A program made the position numbers and the translations under genes. DNA of 64,000 bases, taken from positions 1 to 64,000 of the forward strand of contig JAGFNK010000033.1 of assembly GCA_025769875.1 (NCBI GenBank). Reading direction: 5' to 3'. This document shows, one piece after another, positions 10,141 to 21,149 of this stretch (position 1 is its first letter; each line of letters starts with the position of its first letter). A model generated the notes under the pieces. It saw nothing but the letters and a program-made list of their open reading frames with translations. It made no database searches and had not been told where the DNA came from. This stretch comes from Russula earlei (Eukaryota > Basidiomycota > Agaricomycetes > Russulales > Russulaceae).

Positions 10141-10573
10141 ATACCCCACTTGGAAGGAGTGGAAGGAAGGGTTAGAAAAAATATTTTACATATCACATGT
10201 AAACCCAGCAAATCACACTGAAAAATAACTAGTATTTGAAATAGACTCATATTAGTTTATTATGTCACTTACATCACACCTGTCACACCTGTCACTCCCG
10301 GGAAATCCCAAAATCCAAGTTCAAGTTCAAGATACAAGAATTCTTGGTTGGTAAAATGGGCCTGAACAACGAAGTATTGAAAATGTAAGTGATGTGTCCA
10401 AGGGGGAAGTCAGCATCCAGGGCGTATATCCCGACATTAGAACAAATGCCAAAGGGGGTGAGGTTATATTCAGTGGCAAGGGCAGCATTGGAGGGTTCCA
10501 CAGCAAAAGTGTGTTACCGAGTGGTTTGGGGTCCAGAAGATGCCAGAACACCTGAACTATGGGCTGCACCATT

Positions 10574-11262
10574 TGTGTTACACCATTTTCCTTTTACGTT
10601 TACTTCTTACCTATTGCTATGGACTGCTTGCTTTCGTACGTCCCTTTACTTACTGGTCTTGTGATCTCTTAAGTCTTGTGATCCCTTCTGTGCTATCATG
10701 TGATCCACACATGTCCAGGTAACACTGGATTACTGTTACTTTCCCTTTGTTTGGTTTTCTTTCCATTTATATTCACTTCTTAGTTTCGACTGTGCAATGC
10801 TGCGCACCTACTGTGCAGCACAGTTACTTGGTTCTGACTCATTCGTGGCCTCATTTCTATGACTCCTACTTATTATGACTCCTACTATACTAGTAGCACA
10901 GTCAAAGCGCAGCTATTGCTGTGCTTCTCCTGTATATATAAGCTCAGTACTTTGTGACCAAAGCCCTAAGCTTGGTCTCTTGTAGAATCCAACCTACTCT
11001 TGTCCAAACATATTTGCCTGCAACCCACTTCGCTCCTAATTCTCAAACCACATCCACCTCTCCATTTCATCAACTCTTCACACACCATCTACCATCTACT
11101 CTTTGCCTTCCCCTTCCTTTCCTAAGAGTCTCTCTTCACTCCCCTGAGAAGAGCTCTCCTCCTTTAAGACCTACCTTCCTCTACTCTCTCTGCGTTGTTC
11201 AAGGTCCCCGACGGACTTGAACGCATATAGCTAGTGGAACCAGCCCTAGTCTATCCCATTAT
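10574..11262 (+). other. LTR-like or promoter-like sequence E, no gene
   Basis: Pyrimidine-rich sequence with a strong TATATATAAG at 10933-10942 and a start-site inverted repeat, then a C/T-rich leader. It resembles an LTR but I could not find matching ends or a duplication. Solo LTR F2 interrupts it at 11262 and it resumes at 11854. Confidence 0.45.
10935..10977 (+). promoter_or_regulatory. TATA box and start-site inverted repeat (family E)
   Basis: TATATAAG at 10935, then GACCAAAGC CCTAA GCTTGGTC (10956-10977), centred about 31 bp downstream. It has the same layout as the A LTRs with different arm sequence. Confidence 0.5.
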
Positions 11263-11853
11263 TGTTGTAATCTACCCCTTTGTCGGTTTGTCCATTATTG
11301 TTCTTCTTTGTTATCCTTGTCTCCGTGGTTACTGTTTCATCCCTTGATGGTGATCCCCTATTGTTTCATCTATTGTGTTTCACTTATTGTGTTTCACCTA
11401 TTGTCGAGTTACTTTTGCTATTGGTCTACCTTTATCTATTGTTCTGCTTATGGTACTGTACAGCCTCGCCACATACAGTATTTAAGCGCCTGTAGAAGCT
11501 GGGGAATGCCCCAAGCTTAGCTTTGTCCCATTTCCTGTCGCATCCCTTGCCCTGTATACTCTCTCAATCACAACTTGCTTGTGCTGGCCTTTATTCTGCT
11601 CGACCTAAGCACACCTCAAGGAACCCTTGTGTTCCCCTTCCTCCTCTGCCTCTCTCTCATCGTCCTCCTCTTCTGTGAAACCAGAAGATCGACTCTGTCT
11701 GCGGACTGAGTCATTGTCTGACTCAGCCTTGAGACGCTAAACCCTAGAACCGGTCTCTTTGAGCTGGCCCCCACTGAACCCTTGAACCAAGTCACAGGGA
11801 CTTGGCCCCATTGAACCTTGAGCTAACGCTCTAACGGCCGCGACGCCGTAACA
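11263..11853 (+). repeat. Solo LTR F2 (591 bp)
   Basis: Starts TGTTGTAATC and ends ACGCCGTAACA, flanked by the 5-bp duplication ATTAT (11258-11262 and 11854-11858). It is a close copy of F1, with TATTTAAG at about 11478. Confidence 0.93.
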
Positions 11854-11858
11854 ATTAT

Positions 11859-13804
11859 AAACTTACCCTAGCTTCTCAACAGACCGAGTCGTACTAGGAA
11901 GGGTCTATTGGCCATAACCTGTTTAGCATAAAACACTTCGACCGCTGCAGGGATCCTTACTCATTACACACGGGAACCAGCCCGTTTCTTGAACACCTTG
12001 TTATCATCAACTTGTTTTCCGCTTGTGAACTGACACGGCTAGTTACCGTGACAGTTTGCATCATGCGTGCATCAGATCTTGATCATTTATGTTCGTTGAT
12101 ATCGCGATCGGAACGCGTTGATCATATCTTTCTGAAGATGTATTGAAGAAGCAATGAGTAGCATTGCTTCTGTCCCAGATGTTCTTGTACCGCCACGTAT
12201 GTTGCTTCCTTGATTAGGAAAGTACTTATGACACTGAGATTGCTACTAGGGAAGCACTTAATGCTTCCAGCACCGAGATCGTTTCCATAGAAGCAACCTT
12301 GCTTCTATGAGCCGCGTTTTGCTTCTATAGCACCAACCAGTACTACAGTAGCACAAACCTTATCCCTGTAGGGCTATATAAGGCCCCCAGTTGCAACAGT
12401 TGAGCCCTAAGCTCGACTTAGTTTGCCAATCCCAAACAGTTGACTCCTACCCTGTCTGCAGAGCCCCTCTCATCTTGTTGCCATACTCCTGGGGGTGGGA
12501 TCAGCCAAAGGTACGCGCACGATGTCACCACCACTTGGATAAGGAATACATAGCCGTGAGAATGTGCGAGTAAGCACTCCAAGTGCTAGCATGCACAAGC
12601 AAAAATCCAGAACTGCGATTGCAAATATGAGACTACAGATAGGAAAAAAAGAGAGAGACAAGCAATCCAACTTATTCCTACATAGGTCTCCTGGTGCTTT
12701 TCTTATAGCTCGTCCCTTCTCACCAGCAGGACACTCTTCGGCGCTTTCTGAGGATGTGAACATCCTACTTCCCTTCACAACGAATGGATCACGCCCCCTG
12801 GACCCCCTTGGTGCGTGCGCGCATTTACCCGCTCTCCCGCCCAGTGTGACATCACCTCTCTGCTGCCCAACATATGTGCGCACACAGCTGCGCTTCTACA
12901 CAACTCCAGGCAAAACCCACGCCGCCGTGTTCCCCACCCTGCCCCATAACAGTGGGTACAGTTGCTGAAATGTCACGCCTTCACATCGCACGCTCCCGTC
13001 GTCCCTGCGGTTCCCACATGTCCAGCATCACCCATCATTACCTTGACGCCGCCCTGCAGAAAGATCACCAGCCACCACCACAATGTCGCCACGGGAGAAG
13101 TCGCCAATGCAAGCACCACGCCGCACCACTCCTCCCCTTCCACCGCATCCCCATCCATATGTACAACCTCACCCACAAGTGCTGCCATCACCTGCAGTGG
13201 TGAAGACCTCATCGCTGCTCCCACAAGATGACAGCATGAGCAACATGCAAGTCACCCCCTCAGATGCTCACGCCTTTCCATAATGCCATCGCCTATGCCC
13301 TTGCCTCTTGCCACCCCATTGCCTCAAATGACCATGCCTCAGCCTCTGCCATGACAGCAGCACCAGGATCAACAACAACAACAGCAGCAGCAGCACCAAT
13401 ATCAGCAACACGGCCGATGCCTGGCAACACCACGTCGCGACAACACATTTGACACACAACGCAAGCACACTCCTCCCTCCTGCTTCCCCACACTGTGCCC
13501 GCATTCCAACGCATGGCAACACCTCAGAATGTGCACACCACCCTTTGCGACGATGTGACCACACGCACACAAGGCCGAAGACTCACTGAAGAAGCTACAC
13601 GCACATGTACCCATGCCAATGCCTATTGCTGCCTCGACGCACGCCTCGCATCATCATTTCAATTTTGTCTCTTTCACTCTTCCCTCAGTCCTTGTCCAGC
13701 CCCATGAACTTAAGTGTGCCCTTCTCACATGGTACAGTTGTAATAGTCATATCATATCATGGATGGATTCAGCTGTAGGGATAATGTAATATTATCATGC
13801 TTGG
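11859..13804. other. No supported gene; second LTR-like promoter and a CAA/CAG repeat
   Basis: 11859-12375 is AT-mixed sequence with repeated GCTTC motifs that leads into the promoter at 12376. 12419-13740 has only low-complexity open frames rich in His, Pro and Thr on both strands, with no recognisable domain. A CAA/CAG microsatellite lies at about 13365-13400. Confidence 0.5.
12376..12418 (+). promoter_or_regulatory. TATA box and start-site inverted repeat (family G)
   Basis: TATATAAG at 12376 followed by AGTTGAGC CCTAA GCTCGACT (12398-12418), centred 32 bp downstream. Probably part of a decayed LTR whose ends I cannot place. Confidence 0.5.
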
Positions 13805-13809
13805 GGTTG

Positions 13810-14420
13810 GCACCCCAAAATGTGAACATCCAACAGGTGAAACATCTAGCTACAGTACATGAGGTTCCACTATCCAAGTTTCAAGACAATCCATTGAGAA
13901 ATGGTTGAGACATGGCAGTACGAAATTTTGCACGCAGCTCGGCACCCAAAAATCGAAACTTCAAAAACTGAATATTAGGCTCCCATATTTTCGCTGCACC
14001 TAGATACAGTATATAAGGTCCCACTGTCCACGTTTCAAGGCAATCTATTGAGAAACGGTTGAGATATGGCAGATCGAAATTTCAAACTCAGATCACACCC
14101 AAAAATGAAACTTCAAAAACTAAGAATCAGACCCCAACTCTTGGGCTGCACCTAGATACAGTACATGGGATCCCACTGTCGAAGTTTCAAGTCAATTGGT
14201 TCAGAAACAGTTGAGATATGGCAGTTCAAAGTTTTGCACTCATGTCACCACCCAAAAATCAACATTTCAAGAACTAAATATTAGGCTCCCATATTTTAGC
14301 TGCACCTAGATACAACATATAAGGTTCTACTGTCAAAGTTTCAAGGCAATCTGTTGAGAAACTGTTGAGATATAGCAGTTTTATTTTCGCACTCGAAATG
14401 ACATCCAAAAATGGCAAGTG
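13810..14420. repeat. Tandem repeat, four units of about 152-154 bp
   Basis: The landmark CCTAGATACAG (or a variant) recurs near 13845, 13999, 14151 and 14305. Each unit also has CAAGGCAATC, GAGAAACGGTTGAGATATGG and CACCCAAAAAT. Units differ at many sites, so the array is old. No open frame spans it. Confidence 0.85.
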
Positions 14421-14596
14421 CAAGGTCACGTGAAAACGACAGTAACAGACAAGCTCCCTCCAGATGCAATCATACAATCCTCACACTCAATACCCAGATG
14501 ACAAGAGACAGATGCTTTCCTGTGTTAAACTGTGTCTGTGCATGTGTTTTTTTTCTTTCATTTTCATGTGAGTTCTCACTTAGGTGTTGTTGCAAG

Positions 14597-15558
14597 TGTC
14601 AAGACTCACTGTTGAACTATCCAGTTCAAGAGCGAGGGATAAGCTCAAAGACGAGTCGATAGACGTCCAAGACGGCATGGGCAAGAAGCAGAGTCCAGAG
14701 TAGTAACAAATACCAGAGAGGTATAGTTACTGTGAGAGTCGAGCGGTCACGCAGAGGAGAGGCCAGGATAGTCACAAGGGGATGGTCCTTAAAGGAGTAT
14801 CCCAGAGAGGGAGAGTGCCATAAACAAATGGACAGTCTGAGGACTGTCCGCTACTTTATTGAGCGCTTATATACTACAAGAGAACTGCTAAATAGGGAAC
14901 AAGTCATAACCTTGTTATCAAGCACAATAGAGTGATGAGTAAGAAGTCGGAGTGCGCTTACTGAGCATGCTCAGTCATGCTCAGTAAGCTGCTGAGTAAG
15001 AAGGCTTCTCTTGATGAGTAAGAGCTTTCATTGTCCACGTGTTCACTGCTTTAGTGCACGTGCAAGCACCTGATTCATTTCCTGTTAGTTAGTTTAGGGC
15101 CGGACATTTGAGGACTTGTAGTTTGGTTAGGGAATAGTGTTATCTTATAAGGCCCTTATATAGTTCTATTAGGGTCCTTAGAGTCGACCCTAATACTTCT
15201 ATTAAGGTCCTTAGTATTGCCTTATAGTTCATTCTATAGTTATTAGAGTTGGTCTAATAACACGTTGTAGGGCCTTTGATACTAGGTTAGTGCCTATTGT
15301 AGAGCTCCTAGAGTCGTTCCAAAGGGTCCTTAGGAAGGTCCTAATACTGTCCTTTGTTGCTAGAAGGGTTGCCTTTAAGTGGGGTTTGCTGTATGTCAAT
15401 TGTGCCGAGAATCGCTCGCGCAACAATGCGCGTGCAATATTGTGGACACCTCTACTCACCCCTTTTGCTCGTGTGAACAGGGTGACCCCATAGAGGCTGG
15501 GTTTCCTCCTATAAGGAAGGGTCCTTCAAGGGCCCTCTCCGGAGAATGGTTCATGACA
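14597..15558 (-). repeat. Solo LTR B1 (962 bp)
   Basis: On the plus strand TGTCAAGACTCACTG to GGTTCATGACA, flanked by GCAAG (14592-14596 and 15559-15563). Its promoter reads on the minus strand. It is one of six near-identical solo LTRs in the window. Confidence 0.95.
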
Positions 15559-15563
15559 GCAAG

Positions 15564-17470
15564 ACCAGGGATGCAAATGCCTGTTCCAGCATGGGTGGCA
15601 ACTCTAGGCCAAGACCATGAGAACAACAACACCCAATCTCCATGAAGTTTTTGTTGTGCACTGTTCTTTTTTTTCTTCATCTCACTCACTCACAATTTCT
15701 AACTTCTCACAGTGACAGCCTGGCCAGGACCACAGTGATGATACCACCATCAAGCTGGGCCTCAAGTGACAAGTCACTCAAATGCTCCTGTGATCAGGGA
15801 TTTTTATGCTTAACTGGCATGCATTTTCATTTTCATTTTCATTTTTGCACATTCTCTCATTCTCTTTTCCCTCTTCCTTCCCTCAGTGCAACAGCTGATC
15901 ATCCCATTTCACAAGCCTCTCTTCAGGTGACATGGTTTAGCCTAGACATGGCATTGATGCTGCCCCCTCCCCTCCCACCCCACCTTCTGCTGTGCATGAC
16001 ATGTGTGTGTTTCCCTTCATTGTTCCCCTATGTTTTCTATCTTTTTTTTACTTTCATTTTCCTCTTGAGCAGTGGTGGCAACAATGACATCACTGTCATA
16101 GTGGCAACCACAGTGCAGAGGCCATGACCACAACCATGATCATGGAATGGCACAAGCAGCCACCACAAGTTTCTCATGCACAGCCATTCTTGCACATTGA
16201 CCAGGTGGACAGTGGTAGGGCATGGCAATGGTTGACAGAATGGCAGCTGAGGTGATGGTGACTCTTGTGGAGCAGGGATTTTTGCTATGGGCTATCAGAT
16301 GGAACCAGGGGATAGAAGAAGCATGGGTAGCATTGTAGTCATACCATATCGAATAACATTGATTTTTCTGACCCAAATAGGTGTGAAATGGTCATACATC
16401 AATAGTCAGATAGCATCTGATAATGATGATATCTGTCCAACTGGTTGGCTTGGTGTGACATTATCTGATTACATTTGGGTTGGCCTCATCATGTCAATCT
16501 ACATCACCTGGCATCAACACATTCCTTACTGGGGTTCAGTCATGATCAGTCAGGTCAGGTTCAGTCAAGCAGTTGTTTGCAGTCAATGTGACCTGACCTG
16601 AAAGCACTATTGAAGAGTGCAAGAGGGAAGGGGAATGAGAGACAAAGGACAGACAACAGTTGAGGGGATGAGAGATAAGTGAGAGAGAGGGAGGGGGTTG
16701 CAAGGTGTGGGAGGTGAGACTGGTTCTGCACTGGTTACAACCAGTTTCTGGCAGTTCTGTCAACTATTTAATGGTAGGTGACTGCAACCAGTTGCACCCA
16801 TGAATTTGATGAACCCACAACTGACAGTCTGGTCCTTTTGAGTTGGGTCTGGTCCAGTTTCAGTCCTTTTCCAGTTTGCCAATGTTCCTCCACACACAGT
16901 GTTTTATCAGGTTTGTTTCTTTTTTGTCCCCTTCTCCTGTGCTTCAAACTTGCTGATGAGGCCTCTTTAAGACCTCTCCCTACTCCCAGTAACTTGACAA
17001 TTGTGAGAATGGGTTGTGACTTTGCACATGTGTTTCTGTTTTTTGTGTTTTCATGTGTGAGCCCTAACCTCCTTCTCCTCAGTCCCCTCCTTCACCTCAC
17101 ACCCCTCTTGTTAACCTCTCCTACCCCCCAGTTGTGTTTCTGATCTCTGTGCCAGGTGTTGCAGACAGCATGGTGGGGGTGTATTTGCCCTATTTTTGAG
17201 CAGGCCATGCACACTCACTTTGGATGCAAGGCAAAAGGTAGAATTGAAAAGATTATCCAAATGAAAAAAGTCCAAATAAAAGAAACTGTCCTGCCCTCCA
17301 TTATAATAACTTGTGGATTATGTGATGCTGATAACACTGTTTTTCCCGACATAATTATGTAACCCACATAACATGGTTATAAATGTTATGATAAGACCAT
17401 CATAAGTGTGAATATAATTTTGATTATGTGTGCACAAGCCTTGAGAATCATGCAGAATTCTATTCAAATT
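15564..17470. other. No supported gene
   Basis: T-rich sequence with a TTTCAT repeat at about 15824-15850, imperfect inverted repeats around 16545-16605 (GGTCAGG/CCTGACC) and short open frames without recognisable domains. Confidence 0.6.
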
Positions 17471-17639
17471 ACATCCTTATCATCGCCCTTCCCTCGCCCC
17501 TTCCCAATCCTGACACAGCTCCTCAAGAGCTGGCGCACCACAGGTCTCTCACCCTATCTCGTGCAAGCTGCGCTCCCACATCTTCTTCTTCTTCTTCTCC
17601 CCTCTCTCTGGAAACCACGCGACGCGCTGCTGAGAGGAC

Positions 17640-18450
17640 AGCCCCTCCCACAGCTTTCTCTGGGGCATCGCCTAGCTCCCTCTCGGTGTCAACAGCATTG
17701 TGTAGGATTTGAACGTGCCCTTGGTCATACAGCCGCAGCTCCTGGGCCTCTTCTCGCTGCTCTCGTGGGGCTAGTGCATGTACTACGGCGTGGGGCGCTC
17801 ACGCGCGTGGTGCATCGGTGTCATGCTGGTGCTCTGGGGCACACTCGAGGCAGCGCTGGTGTTTGCTCTCCGCGTGCGTTAACTTCTCCTTTCACGTCAC
17901 GTCACCCCTTTCCCCCCCCCCCCCCCCCGTGCTGACTGTTTGTGGATGGTGGGTGTGCGCAGCGCATGGGGGGGGTTGGCTGAGCCGTCGTACAGACACG
18001 GCACGCATGCTGGCAAAGCGGGTGTGCGCTTCTTTGGGGTTCCGAGTTCAGCCCTGCTCTCCATCGCTCTCCTGTGAGCATCCGTCAAACCCCCCCCCAT
18101 TCACCTGACTAAGGCCCAATACCCCCTTCCTTGGTCCCCCATCTGTCGGCCGAGACCGCAATACTACGAGACCTACAAACATGGTGCAGTCATAGGATCT
18201 TGCTCCCATTCATGGCCCATCGACCTCCTCGGTGGCGTCTTTTCGATCCTCTCCCTTGTCTTTAAGCGCCAGGTCGATACCCTCGCGGCCGTCACATATG
18301 CACTTGTCGTGGTCCGCCATCGCACTACGTTGTACCGTGTGATATTCCTTGTTGACGGGGCTTTTGCCTGGGGTGCGGCCATGTGACTCGGATAGGTCAT
18401 GGATGGCCTCGTGCTGGTGTTGGCTTTGGTTCTTAATCCACGCTCCAAGA
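17640..18450 (+). pseudogene. PQ-loop repeat membrane transporter (SLC66/Ypq type), decayed
   Basis: Fragments on the plus strand follow the order of a fungal seven-helix PQ-loop protein, a family that exports amino acids from vacuoles or lysosomes. Near 17650: SFLWGIA then LPLGVNSIV; near 17710: DLNVPLVIQPQLLGLFSLLS, CMYYGVGRSRAWCIGVMLV; near 18145: PQYYETYKHGAVIG, the second PQ motif; near 18210: IDLLGGVFSILSLVFKRQVD and TLAAVTYALVV; near 18398: VMDGLVLVLALVLNPRSK, probably after an intron ending TAG at about 18397. TAG stops replace CAG (Gln) before DLNVPL and before CMYYG, and the stretch before IDLLGG is scrambled. It has no duplicate in U2 within this window. Family recognition is from motif memory only. 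Confidence 0.65.
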
Positions 18451-19640
18451 ACGGTGCTCGGCATGGGGGACCGAGGGTACGCAGTGGTGTTGGTGAGGAT
18501 GCTGATGATGGTGGCACAGCAAGGGCATCGTGCCTGAACATGGCTTCTTCCAGGACAGCTTGGAGGAGGATCCTCGAAAACTGGCACGGATCAGAGTATG
18601 AACCACGAGGTAGCCCATGGTGTCATAGAAGACATTGTCCTTTGCAGTTGATGTAATCGTTGTAACTTGATGATTACCCTTCGCGATCACCCTGATGAAT
18701 ATCTGGTACGGATGTACAGATAGACCACCAAATGACTCATGAGAAAGCAGCACATGTGAAAGCCTATGAAAATCGTGTGGTGCAAACACCCCGCTCTAAA
18801 GTCGCAACTCCCTTGTGGTCAAGTTGATACAATGCACACACGCAACATGTCTCAGTGCAGACACGGCTCACGTTGTCATCCTCACTTTCACTTGGCCCGG
18901 CGCTACTGCCCCCGCCCGCACTACACGAGTTGCTGTCAGTGGTTGCTGAGCCGCCCCTAAGCAACCTCCTACAAGTACATTGAGGGCACCGAAGAGATAG
19001 CGCGCGGACAAAGTGTGCGAAAGATCTCGCGCTCCCTTAGCCGGTGGACCCTACTGCAATGTGCATAGGAGGTGGTGGCGCCGATGATAGTAGAGGGGGA
19101 AGGAAGGTTGTGCAGAGGTGGCGGGGGTGGGGCGTTATATGTAGTGCCGTGCCGAGGTCTACGTCGCCGTTGTCATTGTTATCTCGATCAAGGGCAAGGA
19201 GGGGTTCTTCCGAGCCCGCAGCCTTGGTGCATACGATGCATGCATATTCGAACACGAAAAGAGGTAGTGAGCAATAGGTTCCACGGAGATGGTGTGCGAA
19301 GGAATATGAGAGAGCAGAGAAACAAACCTTTTATATTCAAGAGACGGAAAATAAGCAGAGCAGGTGTTCAGGCCATGTCAACGATGGACCTTGATGAGCC
19401 AGTTCAAGGATGCGCCCATGGATCAGTTCTTATAGCGACATGTTGAGAACAAATAAGACTTCCTTCGGCTACTTCTCGCTGGACTGGATGGAGATAACAA
19501 TGTTCCTTTCACTAAGAACCAAGAGGATTACGTATGAAAAGGATGATAGATGGTGACAAGTGCAACAAGTGGGGGAAGTTGCAACCAAGTGCTGAAGGTA
19601 AGATTGCAAGCACCACTCACAACCCACATAAGTACCTTTG
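18451..19640. other. No supported gene
   Basis: GC-rich host-like sequence after the transporter remnant. Short frames on both strands (for example 19072-19446 plus and 19469-19744 minus) show no domain, signal or consistent intron pattern. Confidence 0.5.
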
Positions 19641-19649
19641 GCTGCCCGC

Positions 19650-19920
19650 ACCTCGACTTGTACTTGCAAGGCCTTGTCCTCGGAAGGCAAGGGCTGAGAA
19701 TGGACCATAAACTTTCGAATCACTACCACCCATGTCAAAGCCACGCGTCGTACTTTCTCATTGTTTCCTCACTATTCTCGCTATGTCTGTCTCTAGGCTC
19801 TGGTTCTTCTAACAGGTATATAAGTTGTACCAAGGCCTCACCAGGAGGTCAAGTTGAATCTCCTGTATAGCTACCAGACAATCGATTCTATTCTTCTCAT
19901 AACTGCCTGACTACCAGTTA
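19650..19920 (+). repeat. Old D-type LTR (D'), interrupted by D1
   Basis: A diverged relative of the D1 LTR with TATATAAG near 19820 and start-region AAGTTGAATCT. D1 inserted in it, so it resumes at 27744-27770 after the duplication AGTTA (19916-19920 and 27744-27748). The uninterrupted copy of this LTR is 60045-60250. The left boundary is approximate. Confidence 0.7.
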
Positions 19921-20271
19921 TGTCACCGCCGTTGAGTTAGACAATGATTGATTAGATCCGTTGAGTGTTTGATGGTAGAGTTAACTGGTAGTCAGGCAGT
20001 TAATGAGAAGAAAGGAATCAATTGTCTGGTAACTAGACAGGAGATTGGACTTGGGCTCTTAATGAGTCCTTCGTACGGTTTATATACCTGCGAGAATACC
20101 TAGAACTTGTTGGTACATTTGAGAGTGAGAGTCCACGAGAATCGTATGGAAAGCTAGAGACTGGTCAACGCGTAGGAGGAAAAGACAAGTGGCTTCAACG
20201 CACGACCAGAAGGTTCGAAAATTTACCATATGCGGCTCTTCCCTTTACACCCTGCTGGACACGCGGTATCA
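19921..20271 (-). repeat. 3' LTR of D1 (351 bp)
   Basis: Plus-strand ends TGTCACCGCCG and ACGCGGTATCA. The neighbouring TCACCCTCCTCT (20272) is the polypurine tract on the coding strand (AGAGGAGGGTGA). Confidence 0.95.
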
Positions 20272-21144
20272 TCACCCTCCTCTGAGACTGGACATCCTCG
20301 ACCAGGACGACGCCATCTGTTGGGCACTGGTTTTGGAATGGAGACCTTCATATAGGGGTCGTCGTTGTCAAAACGTTGGAGATGGGCGAGATGGATGGAA
20401 AGTTGGGCGGCTTCAAGACGATACTGGCATCTGATTTGGGCCTCTCGAGTGATACACATGTTACAGTCGAGGGCTTCGCTCTGGGCTTGGAAGTCCATAA
20501 GTTGGATATCGAGTTGGTGATAGCGGTATACGTCTGCGGCGACTCCCCAGTCAAGTTCCTTTTGGGCCGCCTCATAGAGGTAATTGAAGGCGACCGAAGA
20601 TGCTCGTAACTGACGGATGAGCCATAGGGGAAGGGTTTCAAGGGTGGTATTGCGGTCATTGACTGGGGAGGCGTAAACCTCCATGGAGGATTCGGTTTCA
20701 TTAGTGATCGCTCCAGGGATCCCGATAACTTTAGTGGGGGAAGCGTTGGAGTGGCATACGAAACGTGCGAGGGTGTATTTCCCACCCTCAACGGGAAGCC
20801 AAAAGTCAGGTGCCTGGCCAAGGTTAGTGACAAATCCCTCAGGGGCCTCGATGAGGCATTGTTCCTTGGCCATGAGGAGGTCTTGGGTGGCGTCCAACTG
20901 TTTTTCCAGCGATTTGACTTGTTCGTCCATGAGTTCTGTCTCATGGGCTTGTTCCTCGAGTTCAAGGAGGGTGTGATCGTTGGTCAAGGTTGCGCTTCTT
21001 GAGGGTGGAGAGGAGTCCGATGATGATGGTGCGTAAGGTTTCGGATGATATGTTGGGGTGGGTCTCCAATAGGTTGGAAACAGAGGTTGGTGAGAGTGGT
21101 CCGTCAAAGATAGCGAGGGTAGTATCAATGGCTGAGGTAGACAT
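20223..21144 (-). pseudogene. ORF3 of D1, coiled-coil protein, one frameshift
   Basis: Third ORF after pol. ATG at 21144 (MSTSAIDTTLAIFDGPLSPT) runs to a shift near 20985, then continues as TLLELEEQAHETELMDEQVK, a clear heptad-rich coiled coil, then LTNLGQAPDFWLPVEGG-like sequence and a second helical part (YLYEAAQKELDWGVAADVYR). The frame runs through the polypurine tract into the LTR, stopping at 20223. It overlaps pol in another frame. It has no zinc knuckle, unlike ORF3 of the A elements, but occupies the same place and shares the acidic helical style. Function unknown; an accessory structural role is a guess. Confidence 0.6.
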
Positions 21145-21149
21145 GATGG

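Larger units (their letters stand above)
8158..10362. mobile_element. TIR DNA element, PIF/Harbinger-like MITE, split by a LINE
   Basis: About 110-bp terminal inverted repeats: left 8158-8275 begins GGCCCCTTTTACCAACC, right 10243-10362 ends with its complement. Both include repeated GAGTGACAG-type motifs. Flanks are TAA and TGA, compatible with a decayed 3-bp TAA duplication, and GGCC termini also suit PIF/Harbinger. Without the LINE (8484-10140) it is about 540 bp and encodes nothing. Superfamily is inferred. Confidence 0.6.
7866..10573 (-). pseudogene. Unrecognised protein-coding remnant split by a transposon
   Basis: Minus-strand reading from about 10573 to 10364 (AALATEYNLTPFGICSNVGI, then DADFPLGHITYIFNT) continues in the same sense after the Harbinger-like insertion at 8157 to 7866 (LPAVYCPAYKGSFCL, then VHDFLDGRLAFAYGYLHF, and further to KTIDLAHG). 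The 97-codon stretch 8157-7866 is free of stops. In the order before the inversion, the TAA that ends it would form at the LTR C insertion site (AHGS then stop across GTTC). I do not recognise the family. An internal stop near 10515 and the insertion make it non-functional. Confidence 0.35.

Noticed and set aside
13365..13400. CAA/CAG run as a polyglutamine gene
   Set aside because: No frame around it has a start, domain or intron pattern; treated as a microsatellite.
15160..15240. Clustered short repeats (CTATTAGGGTCCTTAGAG) as a CRISPR or satellite
   Set aside because: They are degenerate direct repeats inside the U3 of LTR B and recur in every B copy; no spacer structure.
17912..17928. 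C homopolymer as a sequencing or assembly join
   Set aside because: Flanking sequence shows no sign of a break and no duplicate copy is available to test it; left unclaimed.
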